Shown here: piece after piece, positions 5,584-13,344 of the stretch | How positions within the stretch are numbered: the first letter of the stretch is position 1 | How the letters are laid out: every line of letters starts with the position of its first letter | Origin: Propionibacteriaceae bacterium | GTDB taxonomy: Bacteria; Actinomycetota; Actinomycetes; Propionibacteriales; Propionibacteriaceae | Length of the DNA stretch: 13,696 nt | Direction: 5' to 3' | NCBI GenBank assembly: GCA_003158895.1 | Contig: PMLO01000091.1 | Location: 11,223 to 24,918 of the forward strand | The notes under the pieces: model-generated | Database searches by the model: none | What the model was told of the DNA's origin: nothing | What the model saw: only the letters and a program-made list of their open reading frames with translations | Position numbers and translations under genes: made by a program

Positions 5584-6336
5584 TCACGCGAAGTACGTAC
5601 CGCCGTTGATGTCGACGACCTCGCCCGTGACCCAGGCGGCGAGGTCTGATGCCAGCCACAGTGTCGGGCCCGCAACATCTGCGGGCAGGCCCGGACGGCC
5701 CAGCGGGATGCCCGCGATCTGCTTGGCCTGCTCCGGCGCCGGCGTGTGCACGGCATGGAACTCTGTCTGGTCGATGTAGCCCGGGGCCAGCGCGTTCACC
5801 GTGATCCGCCGGCCCGCGAGCTCCTTCGCCAGGCCGCGCGTGAACGCGAACATCCCGGACTTGGCCGTCGCGTACGCCACCGCACCGTCCCCGCCCCCGT
5901 TGTGCCCCGCGACGCTGGCCACGTTGATGATCCGCCCGCCGTCGGCCAGGTGAGGCATGACCGCCTTCGTCATGAGGAACATCGAGTCGAGGTTCAGCTC
6001 CATCACCTCGCGCCAGTGGGCGTACGTCATCTCGCTGATCGGGACCCGGGCCACCATGCCGCCGACGTTGTTGACGAGCACATCGAGCCCACCGAGCGCC
6101 TCGATGACCTGCCCGACAACGGCGTGGGTGTCTGCCTCGTCCGTCGCCTGGTTGGGGAGGGCCAGAAGTCCGGGGCACGCGGCCCGCAGGGCATCGTCGG
6201 GCGCGTGCCGGTGGTACGTGATCGCCACCCGTGCACCCTCGGCGCCGAACGCCTCCGCGATGCCTCGCCCGATCCCCGTACCGCCTCCTGTCACGAGAAC
6301 CCGGACACCGGCCAAGCCCAAACCCGTCGTCGCCAT
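5584..6336 (-). CDS. Short-chain dehydrogenase/reductase (FabG-like SDR)
   Basis: A 250-residue NAD(P)-dependent oxidoreductase of the classical SDR type. The cofactor motif TGGGTGIG is at 16-23 and NNVG (variant of NNAG) at 89-92. The catalytic residues are N115, S141 (in INVASVAG), Y155 and K159 (YATAK). The C-terminus GEVVDINGGTYFA is typical of FabG-like members. The substrate cannot be read from sequence; 3-oxoacyl-ACP reductase, sugar or alcohol dehydrogenase are all possible. No Shine-Dalgarno precedes the ATG at 6334-6336. A TAGGTT element sits exactly where a leaderless start is predicted. It is followed by lysC on the same strand after 59 bp and may be co-transcribed, though lysine-pathway involvement is not implied by the motifs. 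Confidence 0.93.
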   Translation of the reverse strand: MATTGLGLAGVRVLVTGGGTGIGRGIAEAFGAEGARVAITYHRHAPDDALRAACPGLLALPNQATDEADTHAVVGQVIEALGGLDVLVNNVGGMVARVPISEMTYAHWREVMELNLDSMFLMTKAVMPHLADGGRIINVASVAGHNGGGDGAVAYATAKSGMFAFTRGLAKELAGRRITVNALAPGYIDQTEFHAVHTPAPEQAKQIAGIPLGRPGLPADVAGPTLWLASDLAAWVTGEVVDINGGTYFA

Positions 6337-6342
6337 AGGGGC

Positions 6343-6348
6343 AACCTA
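6343..6348 (-). promoter_or_regulatory. Predicted -10 element for leaderless SDR mRNA
   Basis: TAGGTT matches TANNNT with its last T at -7 relative to the A of the SDR start codon, so that A is the predicted transcription start. The absence of a ribosome site before the gene supports the leaderless reading. Confidence 0.55.
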
Positions 6349-6364
6349 GCCAGCGAGCTGTGCC

Positions 6365-6382
6365 GCGGCACCGGGCTGCCGC
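6365..6382. repeat. Inverted repeat GCGGCA-N6-TGCCGC in the divergent promoter region
   Basis: A perfect 6-bp inverted repeat with a CCGGGC spacer lies where the -35 region of the SDR promoter would fall, between the divergent genes starting at 6336 (minus) and 6473 (plus). It could be an operator; nothing identifies a regulator. I saw no further gene in 6337-6472. Confidence 0.35.
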
Positions 6383-6472
6383 TTGTTGCTTCGGGGCTCC
6401 GCTGGGGGTGCGCCAGGGGTTCCGACAGCGGGCACACAGCCAACCATTCCGGTGGGGTGGCAGCATAGAGGG

Positions 6473-6643
6473 GTGACGACGAACAAGAGCGGGTACGAGA
6501 CGTACCCTCGACCTGCACCTTTCGTCGCCCCCGAGAAGTGGGAGCAGCCGGTCTTCGCGGCCGCGCCACTGCTCGTACAACCACCTGAAGATCAGCCCGT
6601 GGCCACCTCAGCGATGGCCGTCGGAGAGCGAGAGACCGAGTGA
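6473..6643 (+). CDS. Small hypothetical protein coupled to DUF1707 gene
   Basis: A 56-residue hydrophilic protein, VTTNKSGYETYPRPAP at the start, with Pro-rich stretches (PPEDQP) and a charged ERETE end. It has no membrane segment and no family I recognise. Its TGA overlaps the GTG of the next gene in a GTGA arrangement (6640-6643), a classic sign of translational coupling and the main reason to accept it. The GTG start at 6473 is tentative because the purine-rich AGAGGG before it is too close for a normal ribosome site; a longer in-frame reading from 6383 looks like non-coding promoter sequence. Confidence 0.5.
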   Translation: MTTNKSGYETYPRPAPFVAPEKWEQPVFAAAPLLVQPPEDQPVATSAMAVGERETE

Positions 6644-7137
6644 GCAGTCAGTACGAGAACGTCCCCCAGCGCATCGGCAACGCCGAACGGGATGCGGCGG
6701 TCGAGCGGCTGCGCGCGAACCTCGACGAGGGGCGGCTCGACCAGCCCACGTACGAGACGCGGGTTGAATCCGTCCACGCCGCGACCACTCAGGACGACCT
6801 CGAGCCGCTGTTCCAGGACCTGCCGCCCGTGGTGAGCAGCAACGCCACCTACGAGCTGTACCCGCATCAGTCGGTCGCTACGCCCCCGCCCAGCCCGTAC
6901 CTGATGGAGGAGGCGCCGCCCTCCCTTGCCGGGCAGCAGATGAACTCGCCGTTGCTGTGGTTCGCCGGCATGCCCGCCTGGGCCAAGGTCATCATCGTGG
7001 TCGTGTTCATCACCGTGATGGCCGGACTGTTCCGGTTCGGCGGCTGGTGGTTCATCTTCTTCTTCCCCGCCATCTTCGGCCGGTGGGGGCGTAACAATCA
7101 GGTCAGGAACACCCGCAACCGGCAGCGGCCGTTCTAG
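6640..7137 (+). CDS. DUF1707 domain membrane protein
   Basis: A 165-residue protein beginning with a DUF1707 domain (about 11-63: RIGNAERDAAVERLRANL, then EGRLDQPTYETRVESVHAA and LEPLFQDLP). This short helical domain is common at the N-terminus of actinobacterial membrane proteins. A Pro-rich linker (about 72-100) follows, then two hydrophobic segments (about 112-130 and 134-147) rich in Phe and Trp, and a basic tail (RWGRNNQVRNTRNRQ) that should stay cytoplasmic. The GTG start overlaps the stop of the small upstream gene by 4 nt. It is followed 20 bp later by a GNAT-like gene on the same strand. DUF1707 proteins have no settled function; regulation or envelope roles are only guesses. Confidence 0.85.
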   Translation: MSSQYENVPQRIGNAERDAAVERLRANLDEGRLDQPTYETRVESVHAATTQDDLEPLFQDLPPVVSSNATYELYPHQSVATPPPSPYLMEEAPPSLAGQQMNSPLLWFAGMPAWAKVIIVVVFITVMAGLFRFGGWWFIFFFPAIFGRWGRNNQVRNTRNRQRPF

Positions 7138-7157
7138 GTGAGTGGTGTGATCGGCAC

Positions 7158-7439
7158 ATGAAGCTCGATGTCAGACGCAACGACGGCGAACGCCGGTACG
7201 AACTCGTCTCCGATAACGGCGAGCTCATCGCGCTGATCGACTTTCGCGTGACCAATTCGGTCATCGACCTCTTCCACGCCGAGACCAACCCTGCCCACGG
7301 TGGTAAGGGGTACGGGTCGCTGCTGGTCGAAGGCGCCCTCGACGACATTCGCGAGCGAGGCGGCCTGAGCGTACGTCCCAGCTGCTCCTTCGTTGCCGAC
7401 TTCTTCGGCAAGCACCCGGAGTACGCCGACCTGCTGTAG
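7158..7439 (+). CDS. Small GNAT-like N-acetyltransferase (COG2388/YjdJ type)
   Basis: A 93-residue compact acetyltransferase-fold protein. The acetyl-CoA loop reads HGGKGYGSLLVEGAL (about 47-61), matching the Q/RxxGxG/A pattern in short form. It is followed by the RPSCSFVADFF-KHPEYADLL ending characteristic of this group. The N-terminal half of a full GNAT domain is absent, as is normal for this family. The acceptor substrate is unknown. The ATG at 7158 lacks a strong ribosome site and lies 20 bp after the DUF1707 stop, so translation probably depends on the upstream gene. Confidence 0.85.
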   Translation: MKLDVRRNDGERRYELVSDNGELIALIDFRVTNSVIDLFHAETNPAHGGKGYGSLLVEGALDDIRERGGLSVRPSCSFVADFFGKHPEYADLL

Positions 7440-7519
7440 CCCGCTGTCTTTGGGGTGCGAGGTGTACTGGTGCCCATGACCGCGGACGGCTCGTACGTCA
7501 CCACGAGGGGATCCGCACG

Positions 7520-7533
7520 CCCCGTCGACGGGG
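7520..7533. repeat. Perfect 14-bp palindrome upstream of dipZ
   Basis: CCCCGTCGACGGGG is perfectly self-complementary and lies 25 bp before the dipZ start, inside a 119-bp gap that follows the GNAT gene. No T-run follows, so it is a weak terminator candidate; an operator or a stem near the dipZ ribosome site (GAGGGG, 7544-7549) is equally possible. A 25-codon reading frame (7476-7553) covers it but lacks support. Confidence 0.4.
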
Positions 7534-7558
7534 TGCTGGCGATGAGGGGCTGATCACG

Positions 7559-9238
7559 ATGGTCTTCACCGCTCTCGTCTCGCTCGTCGCAGGACTGCTG
7601 ACCGTCTTGGCGCCGTGCGTCCTCCCACTCCTGCCCGTGATTCTCGGTGGCAGCGTGCTCCGGGGCGGCCACGACCGGTGGCGGCCGTACATCATCACCG
7701 GCAGCCTCGTGGCGTCGCTCGTCCTCTTCACCCTGCTGCTCAAGGCATCCACCGTGTTCATCCATGTCGACCCGCGCGTGTGGACGTACCTGTCGGGAGG
7801 GCTGATCGTCGTCCTCGGGGTCTCGATGCTGTTCCCCGGGTTGTGGTCGCGCTTCACGCAGGCCATGGGTATCGACCGTCGGTCGCACGACCTGCTGGAG
7901 AAGGCGCACGGCCAGAAGAACCAGACCGTGTCGGCGGTGCTCACCGGTGCCGCACTCGGTCCGGTGTTCAGCAGCTGCAGCCCGACGTACGCGTGGGCGA
8001 TCGCGACTGTCCTTCCGGCGAGTACGTCGCTCGGCATGCTCTACCTGAGCGCGTACTGCGTGGGCGTCGGGGCAGGTCTCCTCGCGATCGCCCTTCTCGG
8101 GCGGCGGTTGCTCAGCCGGATCACGTGGGCGAGCAAGCCTGGCGGCGCGTTCCAGCGCACCATCGCGGCCCTGTTCATCGCGATGGGGCTGTTCATCGTC
8201 ACGGGGCTGGACCAGGTCGTCGAGACGCGGCTGCTCACCGCCGACCCGTTCGGCCTCACCCGCCTCGAGCAGCGGCTCATCCCGGCGACGGGGACGACGG
8301 AGACGCCGACGCAGATGTCACCTGGCGACATCGTGAGCTACCCCGCGCCCGAGCTCGTCGGCATCGATGGGTGGATCAACTCCGCCCCCCTCACGCTCGC
8401 GCAGCTGCGAGGGAAAGTCGTCCTCATCGACTTCTGGACGTACTCGTGCATCAACTGCATCCGCACCCAGCCGTACCTCAACGCCTGGTACAACACGTAC
8501 GCGAAGGACGGTCTCATCATCATCGGCGTCCACGCGCCCGAGTTCGCGTTCGAGCAGGTGCCCGCGAACGTGCAGAGGGCAGTGACCTCGGAGGGCATCA
8601 CATACCCGGTGGCACTCGACAACAGCTTCGACACGTGGAACGCGTACGCCAACAACTACTGGCCCGCGAAGTACCTCATCGATCGTGAAGGCCGGGTCGC
8701 GTACACACAGTTCGGCGAGGGCGACTACGGCGTGACGGAGTCCAAGATCCGGCAGCTGCTGGGCGAGTCGGCCTCGCAGCCGATGGTGCAGGTCACCGCG
8801 GAGGGCCCCGGCAGCGCCAACCAGACTCCCGAGACCTACCTAGGGAGCGACCGGGAAGAACGTTATGTGGGCACGCCGGGTCTCGGCGGTGGCAGCACCT
8901 ACACCGAGGCGAGCGTCGGTGCGGACGAATGGACTCTCGGCGGTGCCTGGGACGTGGCCAGCCAGGCGATCACAGCGGTCTCCGACGGCGCGACGCTCGC
9001 CCTCAAGTACACCGGCAGGGACGTCTATCTCGTGATGGGCGGCCCGCCGGGATCGACCGTGAAGGTCTCCGTCGACGGCAAGGCCTCCCTCGGGTCGGAC
9101 GTGGGCCCGAACAGCACGGTGACACTGTCCGGCTCCCGCCTGTACAGACTCGTCGAGTCCCAGCAGTCCAGCACCGGGGCGACCCTGCGGCTCACGTTCT
9201 CGCACGGCGTGTCCGCCAACGCCTTCACGTTCGGGTAA
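7559..9238 (+). CDS. dipZ: DipZ: CcdA-type membrane domain fused to thioredoxin-like and C-terminal domains
   Basis: A 559-residue three-part protein that should carry reducing equivalents across the membrane to extracytoplasmic thiols. Residues 1-220 form a CcdA/DsbD-like domain of about six membrane segments with its redox pair at C20 (LAPCVLPLLP) and C140 (FSSCSPTYAW). Residues 260-405 are a TlpA/AhpC-like thioredoxin domain with C297-IN-C300 and the cis-proline P369 (YWPAK). Residues 420-559 are the beta-rich DipZ C-terminal domain, opening with TPETYLGS and predicted to be outside the cell. Mycobacterium tuberculosis DipZ has the same order but is longer. The ATG at 7559 has GAGGGG upstream. 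It could serve the redox partners of the sulfur module elsewhere in the window, but there is no direct link. Confidence 0.95.
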   Translation: MVFTALVSLVAGLLTVLAPCVLPLLPVILGGSVLRGGHDRWRPYIITGSLVASLVLFTLLLKASTVFIHVDPRVWTYLSGGLIVVLGVSMLFPGLWSRFTQAMGIDRRSHDLLEKAHGQKNQTVSAVLTGAALGPVFSSCSPTYAWAIATVLPASTSLGMLYLSAYCVGVGAGLLAIALLGRRLLSRITWASKPGGAFQRTIAALFIAMGLFIVTGLDQVVETRLLTADPFGLTRLEQRLIPATGTTETPTQMSPGDIVSYPAPELVGIDGWINSAPLTLAQLRGKVVLIDFWTYSCINCIRTQPYLNAWYNTYAKDGLIIIGVHAPEFAFEQVPANVQRAVTSEGITYPVALDNSFDTWNAYANNYWPAKYLIDREGRVAYTQFGEGDYGVTESKIRQLLGESASQPMVQVTAEGPGSANQTPETYLGSDREERYVGTPGLGGGSTYTEASVGADEWTLGGAWDVASQAITAVSDGATLALKYTGRDVYLVMGGPPGSTVKVSVDGKASLGSDVGPNSTVTLSGSRLYRLVESQQSSTGATLRLTFSHGVSANAFTFG

Positions 9239-9258
9239 GCGCGTCAGTACGGTTTGAC

Positions 9259-9287
9259 CGCGGAGGGCGCGCACTGCACCCCCCGCG
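9259..9287. terminator. Weak hairpin between convergent dipZ and methyltransferase genes
   Basis: CGCGGAGGG (9259-9267) faces CCCCCCGCG (9279-9287) with one A-C mismatch and an 11-nt loop, 20 bp after the dipZ stop. No T-run follows on either strand. GC-rich hairpins without U-tails do occur at actinobacterial gene ends, so it is listed with low confidence. Confidence 0.3.
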
Positions 9288-9316
9288 AACCGACCCTTCG
9301 CCTCCTCACCGGCTCC

Positions 9317-9907
9317 TCAGCGAACCGGCTTCGTGGCGTCGACGTGCTCGATGATGCCGAGGCCCAGGCGCTCGGTCTCGACCATCTCGAACCCCAGGTC
9401 GCGGACGTGGTTGATGGGCCTGCGGGTGAAGTACTCCCCGTGCCGGACGGTCACGGCTTCCAGGAGACGTTGTCCCCACCGGATCGGCGCCGGCCCACCG
9501 ATCACGTGATCGGCCAGGAGCAGTCGCCCGCCGGGCGTGAGGACCCGGTACATCTCGGCGACCGCGGCCCGGTCGTCCGGCACACCGCAGAGGACGAACG
9601 TGGACACCACGGTGTCGAAGCTCTCGTCGGGGAACGGCAGGCTCATCGCGTCGCCCTCGACGAGGGTGGCCGGATGGCCGAGCTCGGCGGCCCGGCGCCT
9701 GGCACCGGCGAGCATCGCGGGATCCGGGTCGAGCCCGACGAGCCGTACGTCCTCCGCGTAGTGCGACAGGTTGAGACCGGTCCCGATGCCCACCTCGAGC
9801 GTGCTGCCGTGCGCGCGGCCGCACACCCAGTCGCGGCTCGTCGGAAAGAGCCGCTCCAGGGCGACCATCATCACGTCGAAGCCGCCTGCCTGATCGGTGC
9901 GTGCCAC
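9317..9907 (-). CDS. Class I SAM-dependent methyltransferase
   Basis: A 196-residue Rossmann-fold methyltransferase. Motif I LEVGIGTG is at 37-44, the acidic residue of motif II is in LVGLDPD (57-63), and GDAMSLPFPDESFD (85-98) and RVLTPGGRLLLADHV (121-135) follow as in Methyltransf_11 proteins. The ending resembles the phosphatidylethanolamine/ubiquinone-type methyltransferases, but the substrate cannot be fixed. The GTG at 9905-9907 is taken as start because it lies 4 nt after the ileS stop, with the AAGG of ileS codons as ribosome site; a longer reading would overlap ileS in another frame. It is likely translated by coupling to ileS and therefore also under its T-box. No functional link to tRNA charging is evident. 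Confidence 0.87.
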   Translation of the reverse strand: MARTDQAGGFDVMMVALERLFPTSRDWVCGRAHGSTLEVGIGTGLNLSHYAEDVRLVGLDPDPAMLAGARRRAAELGHPATLVEGDAMSLPFPDESFDTVVSTFVLCGVPDDRAAVAEMYRVLTPGGRLLLADHVIGGPAPIRWGQRLLEAVTVRHGEYFTRRPINHVRDLGFEMVETERLGLGIIEHVDATKPVR

Positions 9908-9911
9908 GACG

Positions 9912-12900
9912 TCAGGCCTTGGCGACGTGGAAGGCGAGTCCGAGTTCGGTGTCCGCAGCCCAGTCGGATCCGGCCTCCTGCGACTCGACGACACTGGTCG
10001 CGAGCACCTCCCCGGCCACGGAGTCCGGGCCCTCCCGCAACGCGTCTGCCGCGTCGCCCGTACCCGCCCAGGTGAGCGTGATCCGGTCGGACACCTCCAG
10101 GCCCGCGTTCTTACGGGCCTCCTGGACCGTGCGTACGACGTCGCGCAGGAGCCCCGCCCGTACGAGCTCGGGTGTCAGCTCGAGGTCCAGGGCCACGGTC
10201 TCGCCCTGCTCGTTGACCACCGACCAGCCCTCGCGCGGACGCTCGGACACGATGACCTCGTCGGCGGTCACCTCCGTACCGCCCTCGAACGCCACGGTCG
10301 CCTTGCCATCGGCGTGCAGTGCAGCGGCCAGTGCGGCTGCGTCCGCGTCGGCGATCGCCTGCGCGACCAGCGGCGTCTGCTTGCCGAACCGCTTGCCCAG
10401 CGCGCGGAAGTTGCCCTTCGCCGAGTAGTCGACGAGGTCGCCGGCCGTCGCGAACGACTCCAGCGCGCCGACGTTGAGCTCCGAGGTCACCTCGCCCATG
10501 ATCTCGTCGTTCAGCTGCGACAAGGTCGTCGACGCCAGCAGCGCACGGCGCAGCGGCTGCCGCGTCTTCACCTTCGCCTCGCTGCGCGCCGCACGGCCGA
10601 GCTCGACCACGCGACGAGCGATGCCCATCTCCCGGGAGAGCTCGGTGTCGATGAGCGACTCGTCGACGGTCGGCCACGACGCGAGGTGTACGGACGTGGG
10701 TGCGGCCGGATCGGTCGCGACGACCAGGTCCTGCCACACGCGCTCGGTGATGAACGGCACGATCGGCGCCATGAGCCGCGTGACGATGTCGAGCACCTCG
10801 TGGAGCGTCTGCAGCGCCGAACCCTCGCCGTCCCAGAAGCGCCGGCGCGACCTCCGTACGTACCAGTTGGACAGGTCGTCGGTGAACGTCTGCAGCCTCG
10901 TACCGGCCGCGAGGGTGTCGAAGTTCTCGAGGTCGTTCGTCACGTCGCGTACGAGCTCGTGCGTCACGCTGAGCAGCCAGCGATCGAGCACATGCCGGTC
11001 GGCCGGCGCGGGCCCGTCGCCCGGCGTCCAGCCGTTCGTCCGTGCGTACAGCGCCTGGAACGCGACCGTGTTCCAGTACGTGAGGAGCACCTTCCGCGTG
11101 ATCTCGGTGATCGTGGCGTGCCCGACCCTTCGCGACGCCCACGGCGACCCGCCGGCGGCCATGAACCAGCGCACCGCGTCGGCGCCCTGGTCGTCCATGA
11201 GCGCGATCGGCTCGAGGATGTTGCCGAGGTGCTTGCTCATCTTGCGGCCGTCCTCAGCGAGGATGTGGCCCAGGCAGAGCACGTTCTTGTACGAGTTCTG
11301 GTCGAACGCGAGCGTCGCGACAGCCATCAGCGAGTAGAACCAGCCGCGCGTCTGGTCGATCGCCTCGCAGATGAAGTCGGCCGGGAACGCCTCGGCGAAC
11401 TTCTCCTTCGAGCCGGCCACGTACGGGTAGCCCCACTGCGCGAACGGCATCGAGCCGGAGTCGAACCACGCGTCGATGACCTCCGAGACGCGCGTCGACG
11501 GCTCGCCACACGTCGGGCAGGCGAACGTCACGTCGTCCGCGTACGGACGGTGCGGGTCGAGCTCGGAGAGGTCGTGGTGCGTGAGCTCGGACAGCTCCGC
11601 GAGCGACCCGACACAGATCTGGTGGTCGTGCTGACAACGCCAGATGGGCAAAGGCGTACCCCAGTAGCGAGAGCGCGACAGGGCCCAGTCGATGTTGTTG
11701 TTCAGCCAGTCGCCGTACCGGCCGTGCTTGATCGAGTCCGGGTACCAGTTCGTGTTCTCGTTCTCCCGCAGCAGCGCGCCCTTGATCTGCGTCGTACGGA
11801 TGTACCAGGACGGCTGGGCGTAGTACAGCAGCACCGTGTGGCAGCGCCAGCAGTGCGGGTAGCTGTGCTCGTACGCGAGCACGCGGTACATGAGGCCACG
11901 GTCGGTGAGGTCCTTGACCAGCACCGCGTCGGCCGTCTTGAAGAACATGCCACCGACGAGCGGTACGGAGTCGTCGAACGTCCCGTCCGGACGGATCGGG
12001 TTGACCAGCGGGAGCCCGTACTTCCGACAGGTGAGCATGTCGTCCTCACCGAACGCGGGCGCCTGGTGGACCAGGCCCGAGCCGTCCTCGGTGGTGACGT
12101 AGTCGGCGAGCACCACGTAGTGGGTGCCGCCCACGACGTCGGGGAACTCCACCAGCTCGAAGGGGCGCTGGTACTTCCAGCCCTCCATCTCGGTGCCGCG
12201 GAACGTCTGGCCCAGACGCCAGCCCTCGCCGAGCACCTTCTCCGCGAGCGGCTCCGCGACGACGAGCGTCTCCGCGCCGTCGGTGGCGACCACATAGGTC
12301 ACCTCGGGGTTCACGGCGACGGCCGTGTTGGAGACGAGCGTCCAGGGGGTCGTCGTCCAGACGAGCATCGCGGCCTTGCCGGCGAGAGGGCCGGAGGTGA
12401 GCGGGAACCGCACGTACACCGACGGGTCGGTGACGGTCTCGTAGCCCTGCGCCAGCTCGTGGTCGGACAAGGTCGTGCCGCAGCGCGGGCAGTACGGGGC
12501 GACGCGGTAGTCCTCGACGAGCAGGCCCTTGCCATGGATCTGCTTGAGCGCCCACCAGACGGACTGCACGAAGTCGGGCGACATCGTCCAGTACGCCTCG
12601 TCGAGGTTCACCCAGTAGCCCATGCGCTGTGTGAGCTCGGCGAAGGCATCGACGTTACGGCTCACGGACTCGCGGCACTTGATGTTGAAGGCCTCGACCC
12701 CGTACGCCTCGATGTCCGGCTTGCCATTGAAGCCGAGCTCGCGCTCGACGGCCAGCTCGACGGGCAGGCCGTGGCAGTCCCAGCCGGCTTTGCGGTCGAC
12801 ATGGAAGCCCTGCATCGTACGGAACCGGGGAAAGACGTCCTTGAAGACGCGGGCCTCGATGTGATGGGTGCCGGGCATGCCGTTGGCGGTCGGGGGGCCC

Positions 12901-13040
12901 TCGTAGAACGTCCACGGCTGGCCGCCGTCGGTCTGCTCGAGGGACTTGGTGAACACGTCGGCGCCGTCCCAGAACTCCAGGATCTCGCGCTCCATCGCGG
13001 GCAGGTCGACCTGCGGCGGGACCGGGCGGTACTGGCTCAT
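9912..13040 (-). CDS. ileS: Isoleucyl-tRNA synthetase, eukaryotic-like (type 2)
   Basis: This cytoplasmic enzyme charges tRNA-Ile with isoleucine. The 1042 residues match the actinobacterial size. The HIGH element reads GTHHIEAR (HHIE at 59-62) and KMSKS reads GRKMSKHLGN (600-604), as in mycobacterial IleRS. The CP1 editing domain carries TTTPWTL (229-235) and GLVHQAPAFGEDD (322-334). Cys pairs at CPRC (184-187), CWRC (397-400) and CPTC (508-511) may bind zinc. Type 2 enzymes are generally less sensitive to mupirocin; that property here is inference. The ATG at 13038-13040 has AAGGAAG about 8 nt upstream. An upstream reading (to 13136) lies within the T-box leader and was rejected. The gene is followed by a methyltransferase after 4 nt. 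Confidence 0.97.
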   Translation of the reverse strand: MSQYRPVPPQVDLPAMEREILEFWDGADVFTKSLEQTDGGQPWTFYEGPPTANGMPGTHHIEARVFKDVFPRFRTMQGFHVDRKAGWDCHGLPVELAVERELGFNGKPDIEAYGVEAFNIKCRESVSRNVDAFAELTQRMGYWVNLDEAYWTMSPDFVQSVWWALKQIHGKGLLVEDYRVAPYCPRCGTTLSDHELAQGYETVTDPSVYVRFPLTSGPLAGKAAMLVWTTTPWTLVSNTAVAVNPEVTYVVATDGAETLVVAEPLAEKVLGEGWRLGQTFRGTEMEGWKYQRPFELVEFPDVVGGTHYVVLADYVTTEDGSGLVHQAPAFGEDDMLTCRKYGLPLVNPIRPDGTFDDSVPLVGGMFFKTADAVLVKDLTDRGLMYRVLAYEHSYPHCWRCHTVLLYYAQPSWYIRTTQIKGALLRENENTNWYPDSIKHGRYGDWLNNNIDWALSRSRYWGTPLPIWRCQHDHQICVGSLAELSELTHHDLSELDPHRPYADDVTFACPTCGEPSTRVSEVIDAWFDSGSMPFAQWGYPYVAGSKEKFAEAFPADFICEAIDQTRGWFYSLMAVATLAFDQNSYKNVLCLGHILAEDGRKMSKHLGNILEPIALMDDQGADAVRWFMAAGGSPWASRRVGHATITEITRKVLLTYWNTVAFQALYARTNGWTPGDGPAPADRHVLDRWLLSVTHELVRDVTNDLENFDTLAAGTRLQTFTDDLSNWYVRRSRRRFWDGEGSALQTLHEVLDIVTRLMAPIVPFITERVWQDLVVATDPAAPTSVHLASWPTVDESLIDTELSREMGIARRVVELGRAARSEAKVKTRQPLRRALLASTTLSQLNDEIMGEVTSELNVGALESFATAGDLVDYSAKGNFRALGKRFGKQTPLVAQAIADADAAALAAALHADGKATVAFEGGTEVTADEVIVSERPREGWSVVNEQGETVALDLELTPELVRAGLLRDVVRTVQEARKNAGLEVSDRITLTWAGTGDAADALREGPDSVAGEVLATSVVESQEAGSDWAADTELGLAFHVAKA

Positions 13041-13259
13041 GAGGCGCTTCCTTCGTCGTCTCCAACAAAGGGACGAGGCACGCCATGTCGGCGGGCACCC
13101 CGCGGTACCACCCTTCTTGGGGCTCTGTGGCGCCAATCTCTCGCGCCGAGAGCCCCCGCTCTCATGTCGCCGCTGCCGGTTCTAGTGAGCCCGGCCGAGA
13201 GGCCGAGCCGTTCTTCCGGCGGCTCCGGGGTGATGGCCCCATCGTCGCTGTGCGGACGC
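13041..13259 (-). ncRNA. T-box leader of ileS (translational type, AUC specifier)
   Basis: The T-box sequence UGGUACCGCG is present exactly (minus strand, 13110-13101), flanked by GGG and by CCCC (13122-13119) and GGGG (13101-13098) able to form the antisequestrator that captures an uncharged tRNA acceptor end. Near the 5' end a short hairpin, GGGG-CCAUCA-CCCC (13240-13227), carries AUC in its terminal loop (13234-13232), an isoleucine codon followed by A. This is the ultrashort Stem I known in actinobacterial ileS leaders. Between them are stems GAGCCG/CGGCUC, GAGAGC/GCUCUC and GGCGC/GCGCC. The SD of ileS (AAGGAAG) can pair with upstream CCUU, and UCGUC can pair with GACGA. With no U-run present, control is probably by hiding the ribosome site. 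Uncharged tRNA-Ile should turn translation on. Confidence 0.85.
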
Positions 13260-13265
13260 GTGCTG

Positions 13266-13271
13266 AGTCTA
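13266..13271 (-). promoter_or_regulatory. Predicted -10 element of ileS
   Basis: TAGACT fits TANNNT and would place transcription start near 13259, about 20 nt before the T-box specifier hairpin. A TTGACA at 13309-13314 is too far away to be its -35, and no other -35 is clear. Confidence 0.5.
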
Positions 13272-13344
13272 GCCCGAACCGCTAGCGTCTGGCTCAGAGG
13301 TTTCCCGCTGTCAACCACCCTGACTGCTGAGACGTCTAGAAGGC

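Noticed and set aside
4253..6580. An apparent fusion giving lysC a 350-residue N-terminal extension
   Set aside because: The extension is the SDR gene read in the wrong frame. The GTG at 5524 has a strong ribosome site and begins the normal kinase N-terminus.
7476..7553. A 25-codon ORF just upstream of dipZ
   Set aside because: It has no ribosome site, covers a palindrome, and has no distinctive composition; its position before dipZ alone is not enough.
13309..13314. A consensus TTGACA -35 upstream of ileS
   Set aside because: No -10 lies at 16-18 bp; the TAGACT element is 37 bp away (13271 to 13309), so the match is probably chance.
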